A DNA stretch of 7,284 nt from an uncultured Gammaproteobacteria bacterium (GTDB lineage: Bacteria > Pseudomonadota > Gammaproteobacteria > Pseudomonadales > Azotimanducaceae_A), in assembly GCA_913049565.1 (NCBI GenBank), contig CAJWZG010000144.1, positions 1 through 7,284 of the forward strand, written 5' to 3'. The notes below the pieces were generated by a model, which saw only the letters and a list, made by a program, of their open reading frames with translations, made no database searches and was not told the DNA's origin. The stretch's first letter is position 1. Every line of letters begins with the position of its first letter. The position numbers and the translations under genes were made by a program. Shown piece by piece: positions 1-6,083 of the stretch.

Positions 1-542
1 CTCCAGAGCGGCGGGGTAATCGACCCGACGCCGCCATACCCCAAGGCGTGTACGCGAGTGCTGGTGATGATGAATGGGTACTTATCCAGATCTTCAACGA
101 CACGCAATGGCAGGCACTGAAGCAGATGGCAGCGCCGCATTTGGATGGTTATGACCGGTTCAGTGAAGATCAAAGTGGGTTAGACGAAGCCATTACGTCA
201 TGGACGGCGAATCAAGATTCGCGCCAACTGATGTTTAAACTTCAGGCTCAGGGCGTGCCAGCTGCAGCGACGAACCGCGCCAGCGCCTTGCTAGATGATC
301 CTCAGCTAAAACATCGCAACTACTGGCAGTGGATGGATCGAGCTGTAGTGGGGTCTCAACCCAATCCCTCGTCACCGTTTCGCGCGGGCGCCCGCCCTCT
401 AGATTTACACAGCCCCGCGCCAACGCTAGGCCAGCATAATGAGGAAATCTTGGTGCAGGAGTTGGGCTTGTCTCAAGACCGTTACAAGACACTGCAAGCC
501 ACTGGTGTGATCGGTCAACGGCCACGCATGCGATCAGGATAA
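1..542 (+). CDS. CaiB/BaiF family III CoA-transferase, C-terminal part (5' truncated by window edge)
   Basis: The reading frame is open from nucleotide 3 to the TAA at 540-542, giving the last 179 residues; the true start lies left of the window. The GTG at 48 is not the start, because in-frame sequence before it (the GNR of GNRPDAAIPQGVY, nt 15-53) is conserved family sequence. The order GNR, P(Q/H)GVY, then DEWVLIQIFND, then GVPAAATNRASALLDDPQL and a closing HNEEIL-LG segment is typical of the C-terminal half of family III (formyl-CoA:oxalate type) CoA-transferases. These move CoA between carboxylic acids through an aspartyl-CoA thioester intermediate. The catalytic Asp is in the missing N-terminal part, so activity cannot be judged. 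Substrate is unknown; the family works in carnitine, oxalate, bile-acid and aromatic-acid catabolism. A 224-nt gap separates it from the next gene, so an operon is not evident. Confidence 0.9.
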   Translation, partial: PERRGNRPDAAIPQGVYASAGDDEWVLIQIFNDTQWQALKQMAAPHLDGYDRFSEDQSGLDEAITSWTANQDSRQLMFKLQAQGVPAAATNRASALLDDPQLKHRNYWQWMDRAVVGSQPNPSSPFRAGARPLDLHSPAPTLGQHNEEILVQELGLSQDRYKTLQATGVIGQRPRMRSG

Positions 543-563
543 AGACCCTCTGCATTACTTAGA

Positions 564-652
564 GAGAAGCCTCAGTCGGTAAGAACTCTGGGCAGGCCGC
601 CATCGCGACGTTTGCCGTGACAGCGTTATGCCTTGACTTGTGGAGGCTTCTC
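564..652. repeat. 10-bp perfect inverted repeat in the intergenic gap
   Basis: GAGAAGCCTC at 564-573 is matched by its exact reverse complement GAGGCTTCTC at 643-652, with 69 nt between the arms. A separate short GC-rich hairpin (GCGGCT 701-706, AGCCGC 714-719, 7-nt loop) follows. Neither is followed by a T-run, so an intrinsic terminator is not supported. The long repeat could fold in an RNA leader or be chance; the role is unknown. Confidence 0.4.
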
Positions 653-766
653 GAAGGAGCGTGTCCTGCTGTAGGGTGCAGTCACACTGTCGCTCTCGTT
701 GCGGCTCAAGACTAGCCGCTGCTTCGGGAGACAAAACGTTGCGATTCAGATTTGAGGTGTCGTCAC

Positions 767-1585
767 ATGCAAGTTGAGGTTTACGGGGGAAATCACTCAC
801 CTTGGGTGCAGGCCGTATTGCTGGCTCTTCATGACAAAGGTATCGAGCATAACCTACGCCAAGTACCACCGTTAGAGACGTTACAGAAGTGGGGCGTGCT
901 GATGCCTGCAATCTCCGTAAATAATGGTCCTTGGCAAATTGAGTCTTCGAAGATTCTTGTCGAGCTAGGTTACAAGCAAATCTCGGATGTTGATTTGCAA
1001 GCCGTTAAGGGGGCGTGGCAGGGCGTGCTGCATCGTATAGATAGTCCTTGGCAATTCTTCGCTGCTTTTGCTCGGGCTGGTGACAGTTCGCCCTCGGCGT
1101 TTAAACGCACCCGCCGAAATTTTTTGCGCAGCTTTATTCCGATGTACATGTTTACACTGATCAACTTTGCAAAGTTGAAAATGAAACCTAAAGATCCGAA
1201 AAATTTTGGCGATCAATATCTGAGTTGGGAGAGGGCGGTCGCGTCGGGCGATCCATTCTTGGACGGTGAGGCTCCCGGCGCGCGGGACTTACTTTTGTTT
1301 GGCGTGGTTCAGTGTCACTCCAGTATTCCCGTACCGCCTTTGATTTCACTCGCCAACGACCAGCGGCTATCTGGCTTACGCGATTGGGTGGGTCGCATGC
1401 ATGAGTGGTTCCGTGACTATCCGCATTTGTATTCCGGGGAGTACTTTGAACCTCGTCTCCCCCAGCCGGTCGCCCAAACATCGCTGCAGCAAGGCATTTT
1501 CTACATAGGCCTGATGACATTATTGGCGGCAATGCCGGTGACCTTGGCGCTAATATTTATACTGATCCGTCGGGTTCCTCGCTAG
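767..1585 (+). CDS. Glutathione S-transferase-like protein with a C-terminal membrane anchor
   Basis: A 272-residue protein starting at ATG 767, chosen because GAGGT at 754-758 sits 8 nt upstream; the in-frame TTG at 752 would overlap that site. The N-terminal 75 residues look like a GST thioredoxin fold: S11-P12-W13 at the catalytic position before the helix VQAVLLALHDKGI, a cis-Pro loop at P47 (LMPAIS), and an ESS glutathione gamma-glutamyl-type motif at residues 59-61. The middle is an all-helical GST-C-like region, more divergent. Residues about 244-267 form one strongly hydrophobic segment followed by RRVPR, so the protein is probably tail-anchored with the GST part in the cytoplasm. Soluble GSTs are usually 200-230 aa and lack this anchor. 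A role in glutathione conjugation or thiol chemistry on hydrophobic substrates at the membrane is inferred. It precedes the transporter gene in the same direction. Confidence 0.8.
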   Translation: MQVEVYGGNHSPWVQAVLLALHDKGIEHNLRQVPPLETLQKWGVLMPAISVNNGPWQIESSKILVELGYKQISDVDLQAVKGAWQGVLHRIDSPWQFFAAFARAGDSSPSAFKRTRRNFLRSFIPMYMFTLINFAKLKMKPKDPKNFGDQYLSWERAVASGDPFLDGEAPGARDLLLFGVVQCHSSIPVPPLISLANDQRLSGLRDWVGRMHEWFRDYPHLYSGEYFEPRLPQPVAQTSLQQGIFYIGLMTLLAAMPVTLALIFILIRRVPR

Positions 1586-1699
1586 GATTAGTTGGCTTTT
1601 CGAATCGTGTTTTTGTGAATGGTTAAGCCTTCAACCTCCGAAATTACGAGTATGCTTATGATCTGATGCGCTTGCGTGGACCGATTGAGGTTGAGGAAT

Positions 1700-3064
1700 A
1701 TGAGTTTGCCAGCGAAAGAAAATATTGATCCCAAATCTGATCAAAGTAGCCCTTGGGTACTTTCTGCTTACTCCGGTATCACGATGCCCATGGCCGCCAT
1801 GGGTATGCCCGTTGCGGTGTATTTGCCTCGGTTTTATAGCGAGGGCATGGGCTTATCTCTGGCCACCGTAGGTCTGATCTTTACCCTAGCGCGCATGTGG
1901 GATGTCGTCACAGACCCGCTGATGGGAATGGCGATCGACAGGTTTGACACTCGCTGGGGTCGCCGCAAACACTGGGTAGCGCTAGCTATACCAATATTGA
2001 TGGTATCGGTGTGGATGGTGTTTATGCCGAATCCGGATTCGGTGACACCAGCGTATCTGATGTTCTGGCTATTGGTGTTGTACATCGGTTATACGATGTT
2101 AGTGATCTCCCATCTTTCCTGGGGGGCAGAGCTTTCGACGAGTTATGATGCACGATCTCGGCTCTTTGGCTGGCGAGAAGTCTACACTATAGCGGGTATG
2201 ACGATCGTTTTAGCGATACCCGCGTTTCTTGAACTCAGCGGCGAACCTGACCAAGCGACCAAGGTGGCCAGCATGGGTTGGTTTTGCCTAATACTCTTTC
2301 CGCTGCTGGCGTTACCGCTGCTCATTTGGGTGCCAGACAGCAAGGGTGCAACTGCCAACAGCATCCCCTTTCAGCAAGCATTGCGTCTTATTGTGCAGAA
2401 CCGAGTGCTTTGGCGCCTGTTGATCGCTGATTTGATGACCGGGCTAGGTACTGCGGTATCCGGCGCGCTCTATATATTTTTTGCTGCCAACTACTTTCAG
2501 CTGCCAGAACTCGCGAGCATTGCTCTGTTGTTCTATTTCCTCGCGAGCTTTTTTGCGATGCCTTTATGGCTAAGGCTGGCGTATCGGTTTGGAAAAGATA
2601 GTGCGCTGAAAATCGCCTTGGTTTATGCCGTGGTCATTAATCTAGGTGTGATTCCTTTCGCCGAGGCGGGTAATGCGACGGTGCTGTGGGCATTTACGAT
2701 CTTGTTTGGTGCAGCTTTCGGCGCAGCACCAACGCTACTAAGGTCGATGATGGCGGACCTCACCGACCAAGATGAATTGCAGTCAGGGCAAAAACGGTCG
2801 GGGCTGTATTTTGCGATGCTTACAACTACCAGCAAGGCCGGCGCGGCGTTTGGTGTTGGGGCAAGCTTTAGCGTTCTCGAGCTCGCCTTCGGCTTTCAGC
2901 CAGGAATAGTTAACTCGCCTGAGGCTTTAGAGGGCTTACTCATTACCTATACAGTGGGGTTTGCATTACCGATGTTTGTCGGGTATCTGGCTTTAATCGG
3001 CTATCCACTGACCCGGGAAAAGCATGATGAGATTGTTGCCGCCCTTCAAAATAAGCCTGTCTGA
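1700..3064 (+). CDS. GPH-family (MelB-like) cation-coupled MFS transporter
   Basis: A 454-residue inner-membrane protein with about twelve hydrophobic segments. ATG 1700 is preferred over the in-frame GTG at 1676, because GAGGT at 1687-1691 lies 8 nt upstream, the same geometry as the preceding gene. The glycoside-pentoside-hexuronide signature is clear: R65-M-W-D68-VVT-D72-P-LMG, then D80-R81 and R85-W-G-R-R after helix II, and MADLTDQDELQSGQKRSG (residues 350-367) in the second half. D68 and D72 correspond to the MelB helix-II aspartates (D55, D59) that bind the coupling cation, so Na+ or H+ symport is likely. The MelB sugar-binding aspartates do not appear to be kept: the region around residues 131-141 (YTMLVISHLSW) has V where MelB has D124. 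The substrate is therefore probably not a galactoside; in this neighbourhood an organic acid or glycoside is a guess. Confidence 0.85.
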   Translation: MSLPAKENIDPKSDQSSPWVLSAYSGITMPMAAMGMPVAVYLPRFYSEGMGLSLATVGLIFTLARMWDVVTDPLMGMAIDRFDTRWGRRKHWVALAIPILMVSVWMVFMPNPDSVTPAYLMFWLLVLYIGYTMLVISHLSWGAELSTSYDARSRLFGWREVYTIAGMTIVLAIPAFLELSGEPDQATKVASMGWFCLILFPLLALPLLIWVPDSKGATANSIPFQQALRLIVQNRVLWRLLIADLMTGLGTAVSGALYIFFAANYFQLPELASIALLFYFLASFFAMPLWLRLAYRFGKDSALKIALVYAVVINLGVIPFAEAGNATVLWAFTILFGAAFGAAPTLLRSMMADLTDQDELQSGQKRSGLYFAMLTTTSKAGAAFGVGASFSVLELAFGFQPGIVNSPEALEGLLITYTVGFALPMFVGYLALIGYPLTREKHDEIVAALQNKPV

Positions 3065-3115
3065 CGGCCCTATGAGGCAGCAAATGCGCTTGTCCGATGC
3101 CTAATAAGTGAAAGG

Positions 3116-3144
3116 TTTGCGCGATTAATGTTGTGTTGTAACAT
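3116..3144 (+). promoter_or_regulatory. Possible sigma70 promoter for rpmE2
   Basis: A weak -35 (TTTGCG 3116-3121 or TTGCGC 3117-3122) is followed after 16-17 nt by a weak -10, TAACAT (3139-3144). The -10 lies inside the Zur-like palindrome, as expected for a repressor that blocks RNA polymerase. The hexamers score poorly alone; the overlap with the operator is the main support. Confidence 0.3.
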
Positions 3145-3145
3145 T
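3127..3145 (+). promoter_or_regulatory. Zur-like operator upstream of rpmE2
   Basis: AATGTTGTGTTGTAACATT is a 6-7-6 palindrome (AATGTT / AACATT arms). It agrees at 15 of 18 informative positions with the gammaproteobacterial Zur consensus AATGTTATAnTATAACATT. It ends 52 nt before the rpmE2 ATG. A Zn-free L31 paralogue is a classic Zur target, so site and gene support each other. Zur itself is not encoded in the window. Binding is inferred, not shown. Confidence 0.75.
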
Positions 3146-3197
3146 GTTGGAATTGCTGAGCCTGACGAGTTTGGCATTAATCTCAGGAATCTTTTAG

Positions 3198-3449
3198 ATG
3201 AAGCCAGATATCCATCCCGAATATCGGGAAGTACTTTTTCACGACACCTCTGCTGACGCGTATTTCGTCATTGGATCAACGATCGCAACCGATGAGACCA
3301 AGGAGCATGAAGGTAAAACGTATCCTTATATAACCATCGATATATCCAGCGCCTCTCACCCTTTCTATACGGGAAAACAGAAGTCCGCTCAGAGCGATGG
3401 GCGCGTGGCGAAGTTCAACAAGCGTTATGGACGACAGTCCAAAAGTTAA
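3198..3449 (+). CDS. rpmE2: Type B (zinc-independent) 50S ribosomal protein L31
   Basis: An 83-residue basic protein starting at ATG 3198, with AGGA at 3185-3188 nine nucleotides upstream. It matches type B L31 from end to end: [16 protein letters not shown] at the start, then [11 protein letters not shown], then [11 protein letters not shown] near the C terminus. It has no cysteine at all, whereas the Zn-binding type A L31 carries a CxxC zinc site; this is the C-minus paralogue. The known role of the family is to replace type A L31 on the large subunit when zinc is scarce, which releases ribosomal zinc and keeps translation going. The Zur-like palindrome just upstream fits derepression under zinc starvation. 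It has its own promoter region and is separated by 221 nt from the zinc metallochaperone gene downstream, which carries a second operator. Confidence 0.95.
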   Translation: MKPDIHPEYREVLFHDTSADAYFVIGSTIATDETKEHEGKTYPYITIDISSASHPFYTGKQKSAQSDGRVAKFNKRYGRQSKS

Positions 3450-3547
3450 GACCTGTTTTACTGAAGTGCCGTAGGGATAGGCCTAGCAGGTCGTGAAAAG
3501 ACCACGATAAACGGTGTCAGGGGCAAAAACTTATTGCCTAAGCGGCC

Positions 3548-3564
3548 TGTAAAATCGTTACAAC
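3548..3564 (+). promoter_or_regulatory. Possible accessory Zur half-site
   Basis: GTTACAAC at 3557-3564 repeats exactly the right half of the operator at 3598-3616 (GTTACAAC, 3606-3613), 49 bp apart. It also forms a small inverted repeat, TGTAA (3548-3552) / TTACA (3558-3562). The left half of the 19-mer is not kept, so at best this is a weak auxiliary site; chance is a real alternative. Confidence 0.25.
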
Positions 3565-3597
3565 CCTCATGCGAACAACTAGAGGGTTCACGGTAAT

Positions 3598-3616
3598 AAT
3601 GTGGTGTTACAACATC
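3598..3616 (+). promoter_or_regulatory. Zur-like operator upstream of the COG0523 gene
   Basis: AATGTGGTGTTACAACATC aligns without gaps to the rpmE2 operator at 15 of 19 positions and to the Zur consensus at 13 of 18. It lies in an inverted repeat, GTGGTGTTA / CAACATCAC (3601-3618). It ends 54 nt before the chosen ATG at 3671, nearly the same distance as at rpmE2 (52 nt). TAATAAT (3594-3600), a possible -10, abuts and overlaps its left end, but I see no good -35 to pair with it. The operator would lie inside the coding region if translation began at 3569, which argues against that start. Confidence 0.65.
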
Positions 3617-3660
3617 ACAAAGTGCGACCTAATGTCAGAACCAAAAAAGAAAATAGGATT

Positions 3661-3664
3661 GGAG
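3661..3664 (+). promoter_or_regulatory. Ribosome binding site that decides the COG0523 start
   Basis: GGAG at 3661-3664 is 6 nt from ATG 3671, with AGGA (3655-3658) just before it. The alternative in-frame ATG at 3632 has no purine-rich site in front, and the more upstream 3569 would place the operator in coding sequence. Confidence 0.6.
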
Positions 3665-3670
3665 CCTCAA

Positions 3671-4882
3671 ATGCAATCAGCAGCAGCACACAAGCTTCCT
3701 GTAACCGTTCTGTCCGGATTTTTAGGTGCCGGAAAAACGACAATCCTTAGTCATATCCTAAATAACCGTGAAAACAAAAAAGTCGCCGTGATTGTCAACG
3801 ACATGAGCGAGATCAATATCGACGCTGCCATTGTGCAAAATGAGGTCGCTCTTAGTCATAGCGAAGAAAAGCTTGTTGAAATGAGTAACGGTTGTATTTG
3901 CTGCACGCTCCGCGAAGACTTGCTCGAGGAGGTTACGAATCTGGCATCGCAAGGTCGGTTTGATTATTTAGTAATCGAATCGACGGGCATTTCAGAGCCA
4001 TTGCCGGTAGCAGAGACGTTTACCTTTGCGGATGAAGACGGGTTTTCTTTATCCGATGTGGCAAGGCTCGACACAATGGTTACCGTGGTCGATGCTATCA
4101 ATTTCTTGAAAGATTACGACGCAGCAAAGTATCTCCAAGAAACCGGTGAATCCCTTGGTGAGGAGGATGAGCGCAGCGTCGCAGACCTATTGGTGGACCA
4201 AGTTGAATTTGCAGACCTGATACTCGTCAGCAAATGTGATTTGGCGGGTACGCAGGAAGTAGGGCGCTTAACAGCGATTCTGAAAACGCTAAATACTCAC
4301 GCACGGATAGTGCCCATTTCTCATGGGGAAGTGGAAATTGACGAGGTACTTAATACGGGCCTGTTCGATTTCGACCGAGCGCAACTTGCGCCTGGATGGC
4401 TGAAAGAGATGCGTGGCGAGCATGTGCCGGAAACTGAAGAATACGGTATCGCAAGCTTTGGCTACGAAGCACGAAGGCCTTTTCATCCAGAAAAGTTTCA
4501 TAGTTTTCTTCACAACACCGAGCAATACGGCAAGTTGATACGGTCAAAAGGGTATTTTTGGCTCGCCACTAGGCCTGAGTTCGCGGGACAATGGAGTCAA
4601 GCTGGAGGCATCGCTCGTTACGGATTTGCGGGTATGTTCTGGAAGGCAGTGCCGAGAAAAAATTGCCCTGACGACGACGATTACTTAGCCTCTATAAACA
4701 GGCAATGGGTGGAGCCCTTTGGCGATATGCGTCAGGAACTGGTTTTTATCGGCCAGAATCTGGATCAGGCTGCGATGACTAGGGCGCTCGACGACTGTCT
4801 GTTGAGTGAGGCTGAGTTACTTGAAGGCCGAAAGCACTGGGCAACATTGCCGGATCCTTTTCCGCTTTGGGAGCAGGAATGA
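3671..4882 (+). CDS. COG0523 (CobW-family) GTPase zinc metallochaperone, Zur-regulated type
   Basis: A 403-residue cytoplasmic G3E GTPase, full length for the family. N-terminal CobW domain: Walker A GFLGAGKT (residues 16-23), the metal-binding CxCC motif C75-I-C77-C78 in [12 protein letters not shown], the ESTGISEP segment (103-110), and SKCD (187-190) in the place of the guanine-specificity NKxD. The C-terminal CobW_C domain runs from about residue 257 ([19 protein letters not shown]), through AGGIARYG, to [11 protein letters not shown] (351-361). The family uses GTP hydrolysis to load metal into client proteins; Zur-controlled members such as ZigA serve zinc homeostasis. There is no His-rich metal-storage stretch. 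Zinc specificity is inferred from the upstream Zur-like operator and the rpmE2 neighbour. The gene overlaps the DUF1826 gene by 4 nt (ATGA), so the two are very likely co-translated. The start follows the Shine-Dalgarno at 3661-3664; ATG 3632 would add 13 residues. Confidence 0.93.
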   Translation: MQSAAAHKLPVTVLSGFLGAGKTTILSHILNNRENKKVAVIVNDMSEINIDAAIVQNEVALSHSEEKLVEMSNGCICCTLREDLLEEVTNLASQGRFDYLVIESTGISEPLPVAETFTFADEDGFSLSDVARLDTMVTVVDAINFLKDYDAAKYLQETGESLGEEDERSVADLLVDQVEFADLILVSKCDLAGTQEVGRLTAILKTLNTHARIVPISHGEVEIDEVLNTGLFDFDRAQLAPGWLKEMRGEHVPETEEYGIASFGYEARRPFHPEKFHSFLHNTEQYGKLIRSKGYFWLATRPEFAGQWSQAGGIARYGFAGMFWKAVPRKNCPDDDDYLASINRQWVEPFGDMRQELVFIGQNLDQAAMTRALDDCLLSEAELLEGRKHWATLPDPFPLWEQE

Positions 4883-5583
4883 GCGCACTACCCGCTAATC
4901 GTATGGTTTCCACCGACGTCGACGCGTTCGCCACGCGATGTGCGGGCGATGTGGCTGGCAGTAATTCAACGGTTTTGAGACAGATCTTTGAGTCTGAAAT
5001 TAATCTCGCGATCTGGCACCGGTGCTTGTCGATTGGGTTCCGGCGGCTTATTGCAGAATACGTATCCGAAAGACCGGCTCCTGACATCGAATTGATTTGT
5101 CACCCTGCAGATGGTTCGCGGCAGATAGGCAATGAACTGGGCTCTAGCTATTTTGAGCCGTTGGCTGAGGACATCGCCGCCTTGGTTGAGATGTTCTGCG
5201 GTCTATTGGGTGTTCCGCAAGCGCTTGTGCGGATGACTGTACTTCGCCATTCGATGTGTCCGAAATTCCACGTCGATCAAGTCCCTTGCCGGCTGATCAC
5301 TTCGTATCAGGGAGTTGGAACCCAGTGGTTAGCCAACAAGAACGTCAATCGTGACAAATTGGGGGCCGGCAGCGCAGGTAAGTTGGATCGTGAGTCTGGT
5401 GTCTATGAGAAGGAAAGAGATATCCAAAAAATCGCGATAGGAGATGTAGCTCTGCTCAAAGGGGAAGCATGGCAAGGAAATCAAAATGCTGGGTTGGTGC
5501 ACCGTTCTCCTGCTTTACCGGCGGGAGAGAAGCGCTTGCTGTTGACGATCGACTACACGCCTGACGATCCCGGAAAGCGCTGA
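4879..5583 (+). CDS. DUF1826 family protein, coupled to the COG0523 gene; possible HxD...H...R metal-binding fold
   Basis: A 234-residue protein without signal peptide or membrane segment. ATG 4879 overlaps the preceding stop as ATGA, and GGGAG at 4869-4873 is 5 nt upstream; the in-frame TTG at 4867 is less likely. I assign it to DUF1826 from memory of the family: the EINLAIWHR segment (residues 40-48), [17 protein letters not shown] (123-139), GVGTQWL (145-151), and [11 protein letters not shown]...LVHRSP...KRLLLTID (186-225). Proteins of this family are commonly found beside Zur-regulated COG0523 genes, and the function is not established. The visible pattern H131-x-D133 ... H208-x10-R219, with GDVALLKG before the second His, resembles the metal- and 2-oxoglutarate-binding residues of Fe(II)/2OG oxygenases. 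That link is my inference. Other readings are a metal-trafficking partner, or a client of the upstream chaperone. Confidence 0.85.
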   Translation: MSALPANRMVSTDVDAFATRCAGDVAGSNSTVLRQIFESEINLAIWHRCLSIGFRRLIAEYVSERPAPDIELICHPADGSRQIGNELGSSYFEPLAEDIAALVEMFCGLLGVPQALVRMTVLRHSMCPKFHVDQVPCRLITSYQGVGTQWLANKNVNRDKLGAGSAGKLDRESGVYEKERDIQKIAIGDVALLKGEAWQGNQNAGLVHRSPALPAGEKRLLLTIDYTPDDPGKR

Positions 5584-5595
5584 AGGGGGAGCAAT

Positions 5596-5634
5596 GCGCC
5601 AAACATCAAGACAGTAGTTGGCATGGTTTAGCGC
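5596..5634. repeat. Imperfect inverted repeat after the DUF1826 gene
   Basis: GCGCCAAAC (5596-5604) and GTTTAGCGC (5626-5634) pair at 8 of 9 positions across a 21-nt loop. There is no following T-run, so it is not a standard intrinsic terminator, and transcription may continue into the small gene at 5666. Confidence 0.25.
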
Positions 5635-5653
5635 GCCGATTTAAGTGTACGAA

Positions 5654-5659
5654 AGGTGA
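5654..5659 (+). promoter_or_regulatory. Ribosome binding site supporting a TTG start
   Basis: AGGTGA (within AAGGTGAT) lies 6 nt before TTG 5666. The first in-frame ATG (5687) has no comparable site, so the rare TTG start is preferred. Confidence 0.5.
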
Positions 5660-5665
5660 TATACG

Positions 5666-5908
5666 TTGAACAAAAGTTTCAGTGAAATGATTAAAAAAGT
5701 CGCGATAGCGGATCGGGCCGTTGCAGACCAAACTTTGGCCACTGCAGTGCAACAGTTGCAGGCAAAATGGATCGAGGCGGGTCTCATTGCCGACGCGCTT
5801 CTCGAGGCGCTCGTAAAAATTGCGCATGCTAACCATGCCGAAAAACAGATAGCGAGGTCTTTACGCAAAGTTGCAAACTACCTTGAAGCCGAACGGCACA
5901 TGCACTAA
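5666..5908 (+). CDS. Small helical hypothetical protein (TTG start)
   Basis: An 80-residue product that I do not recognise. The TTG start is chosen from a good Shine-Dalgarno (AGGTGA, 6-nt spacer); starting at ATG 5687 would remove seven residues. The sequence is rich in Ala, Leu, Lys, Glu and Gln, with almost no Pro and only one Gly, so it should be nearly all alpha-helix. It has no Cys and no signal peptide or membrane segment, and a His-containing tail (ERHMH) that could bind metal but is too short to argue from. It lies 82 nt downstream of the DUF1826 gene on the same strand without a clear terminator between, so it may be the last gene of the zinc-response operon. No Zur-like palindrome of its own was seen. 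It is short enough that a chance reading frame is possible. Confidence 0.5.
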   Translation: MNKSFSEMIKKVAIADRAVADQTLATAVQQLQAKWIEAGLIADALLEALVKIAHANHAEKQIARSLRKVANYLEAERHMH

Positions 5909-5983
5909 CGCTGTCTTAAGGGAGAAATCCTGCCAGCCTCGTGCTCTTGTCAGCTCAAGTGCCCAATATCTCTAAGCTTTTGC

Positions 5984-6027
5984 GGTCATACCCCGACCCT
6001 GCAGCGACTAGCGGGGTAGTCGACTGC
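5984..6027. repeat. Structured convergent intergenic region (stem-loops)
   Basis: GCAGCGACTA (6001-6010) and TAGTCGACTGC (6017-6027) form a 10-bp stem with one bulged base and a 6-nt loop GCGGGG. A competing pairing is TACCCCG (5989-5995) with CGGGGTA (6012-6018), and GGTC (5984-5987) can pair GACC (5995-5998). The region lies between the converging genes ending at 5908 and 6084. A factor-assisted or bidirectional transcription end would fit, but no T-run follows on either strand. The rest of the 175-nt gap shows nothing else. Confidence 0.45.
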
Positions 6028-6083
6028 GGCCTGGCCTGATCTACGCGCCAGTTGGATTAACGGGGCAAACAGGCTACTGGTCT

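Noticed and set aside
633..661. TTGACT (633-638) as a -35 element for the GST-like gene
   Set aside because: No acceptable -10 occurs 15-19 nt downstream.
235..1532. Several minus-strand and alternate-frame open frames across the first three genes
   Set aside because: They lie opposite or within well-supported coding regions or the 543-766 gap, have compositionally odd products and no family resemblance; they are shadows.
3450..3540. Stem-loops after rpmE2 (GACCTG/CAGGTC 3450-3492, TCGTG/CACGA 3491-3507, GGCAA/TTGCC 3522-3538) as terminators or a riboswitch
   Set aside because: The stems are 5-6 bp with no T-run and match no riboswitch class I know; they are compatible with chance.
3569..3670. 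Upstream in-frame starts at 3569 and 3632 for the COG0523 protein
   Set aside because: The 3569 start would place the Zur-like operator in coding sequence and adds non-family residues; 3632 lacks a ribosome binding site. ATG 3671 has GGAG at a 6-nt spacing.
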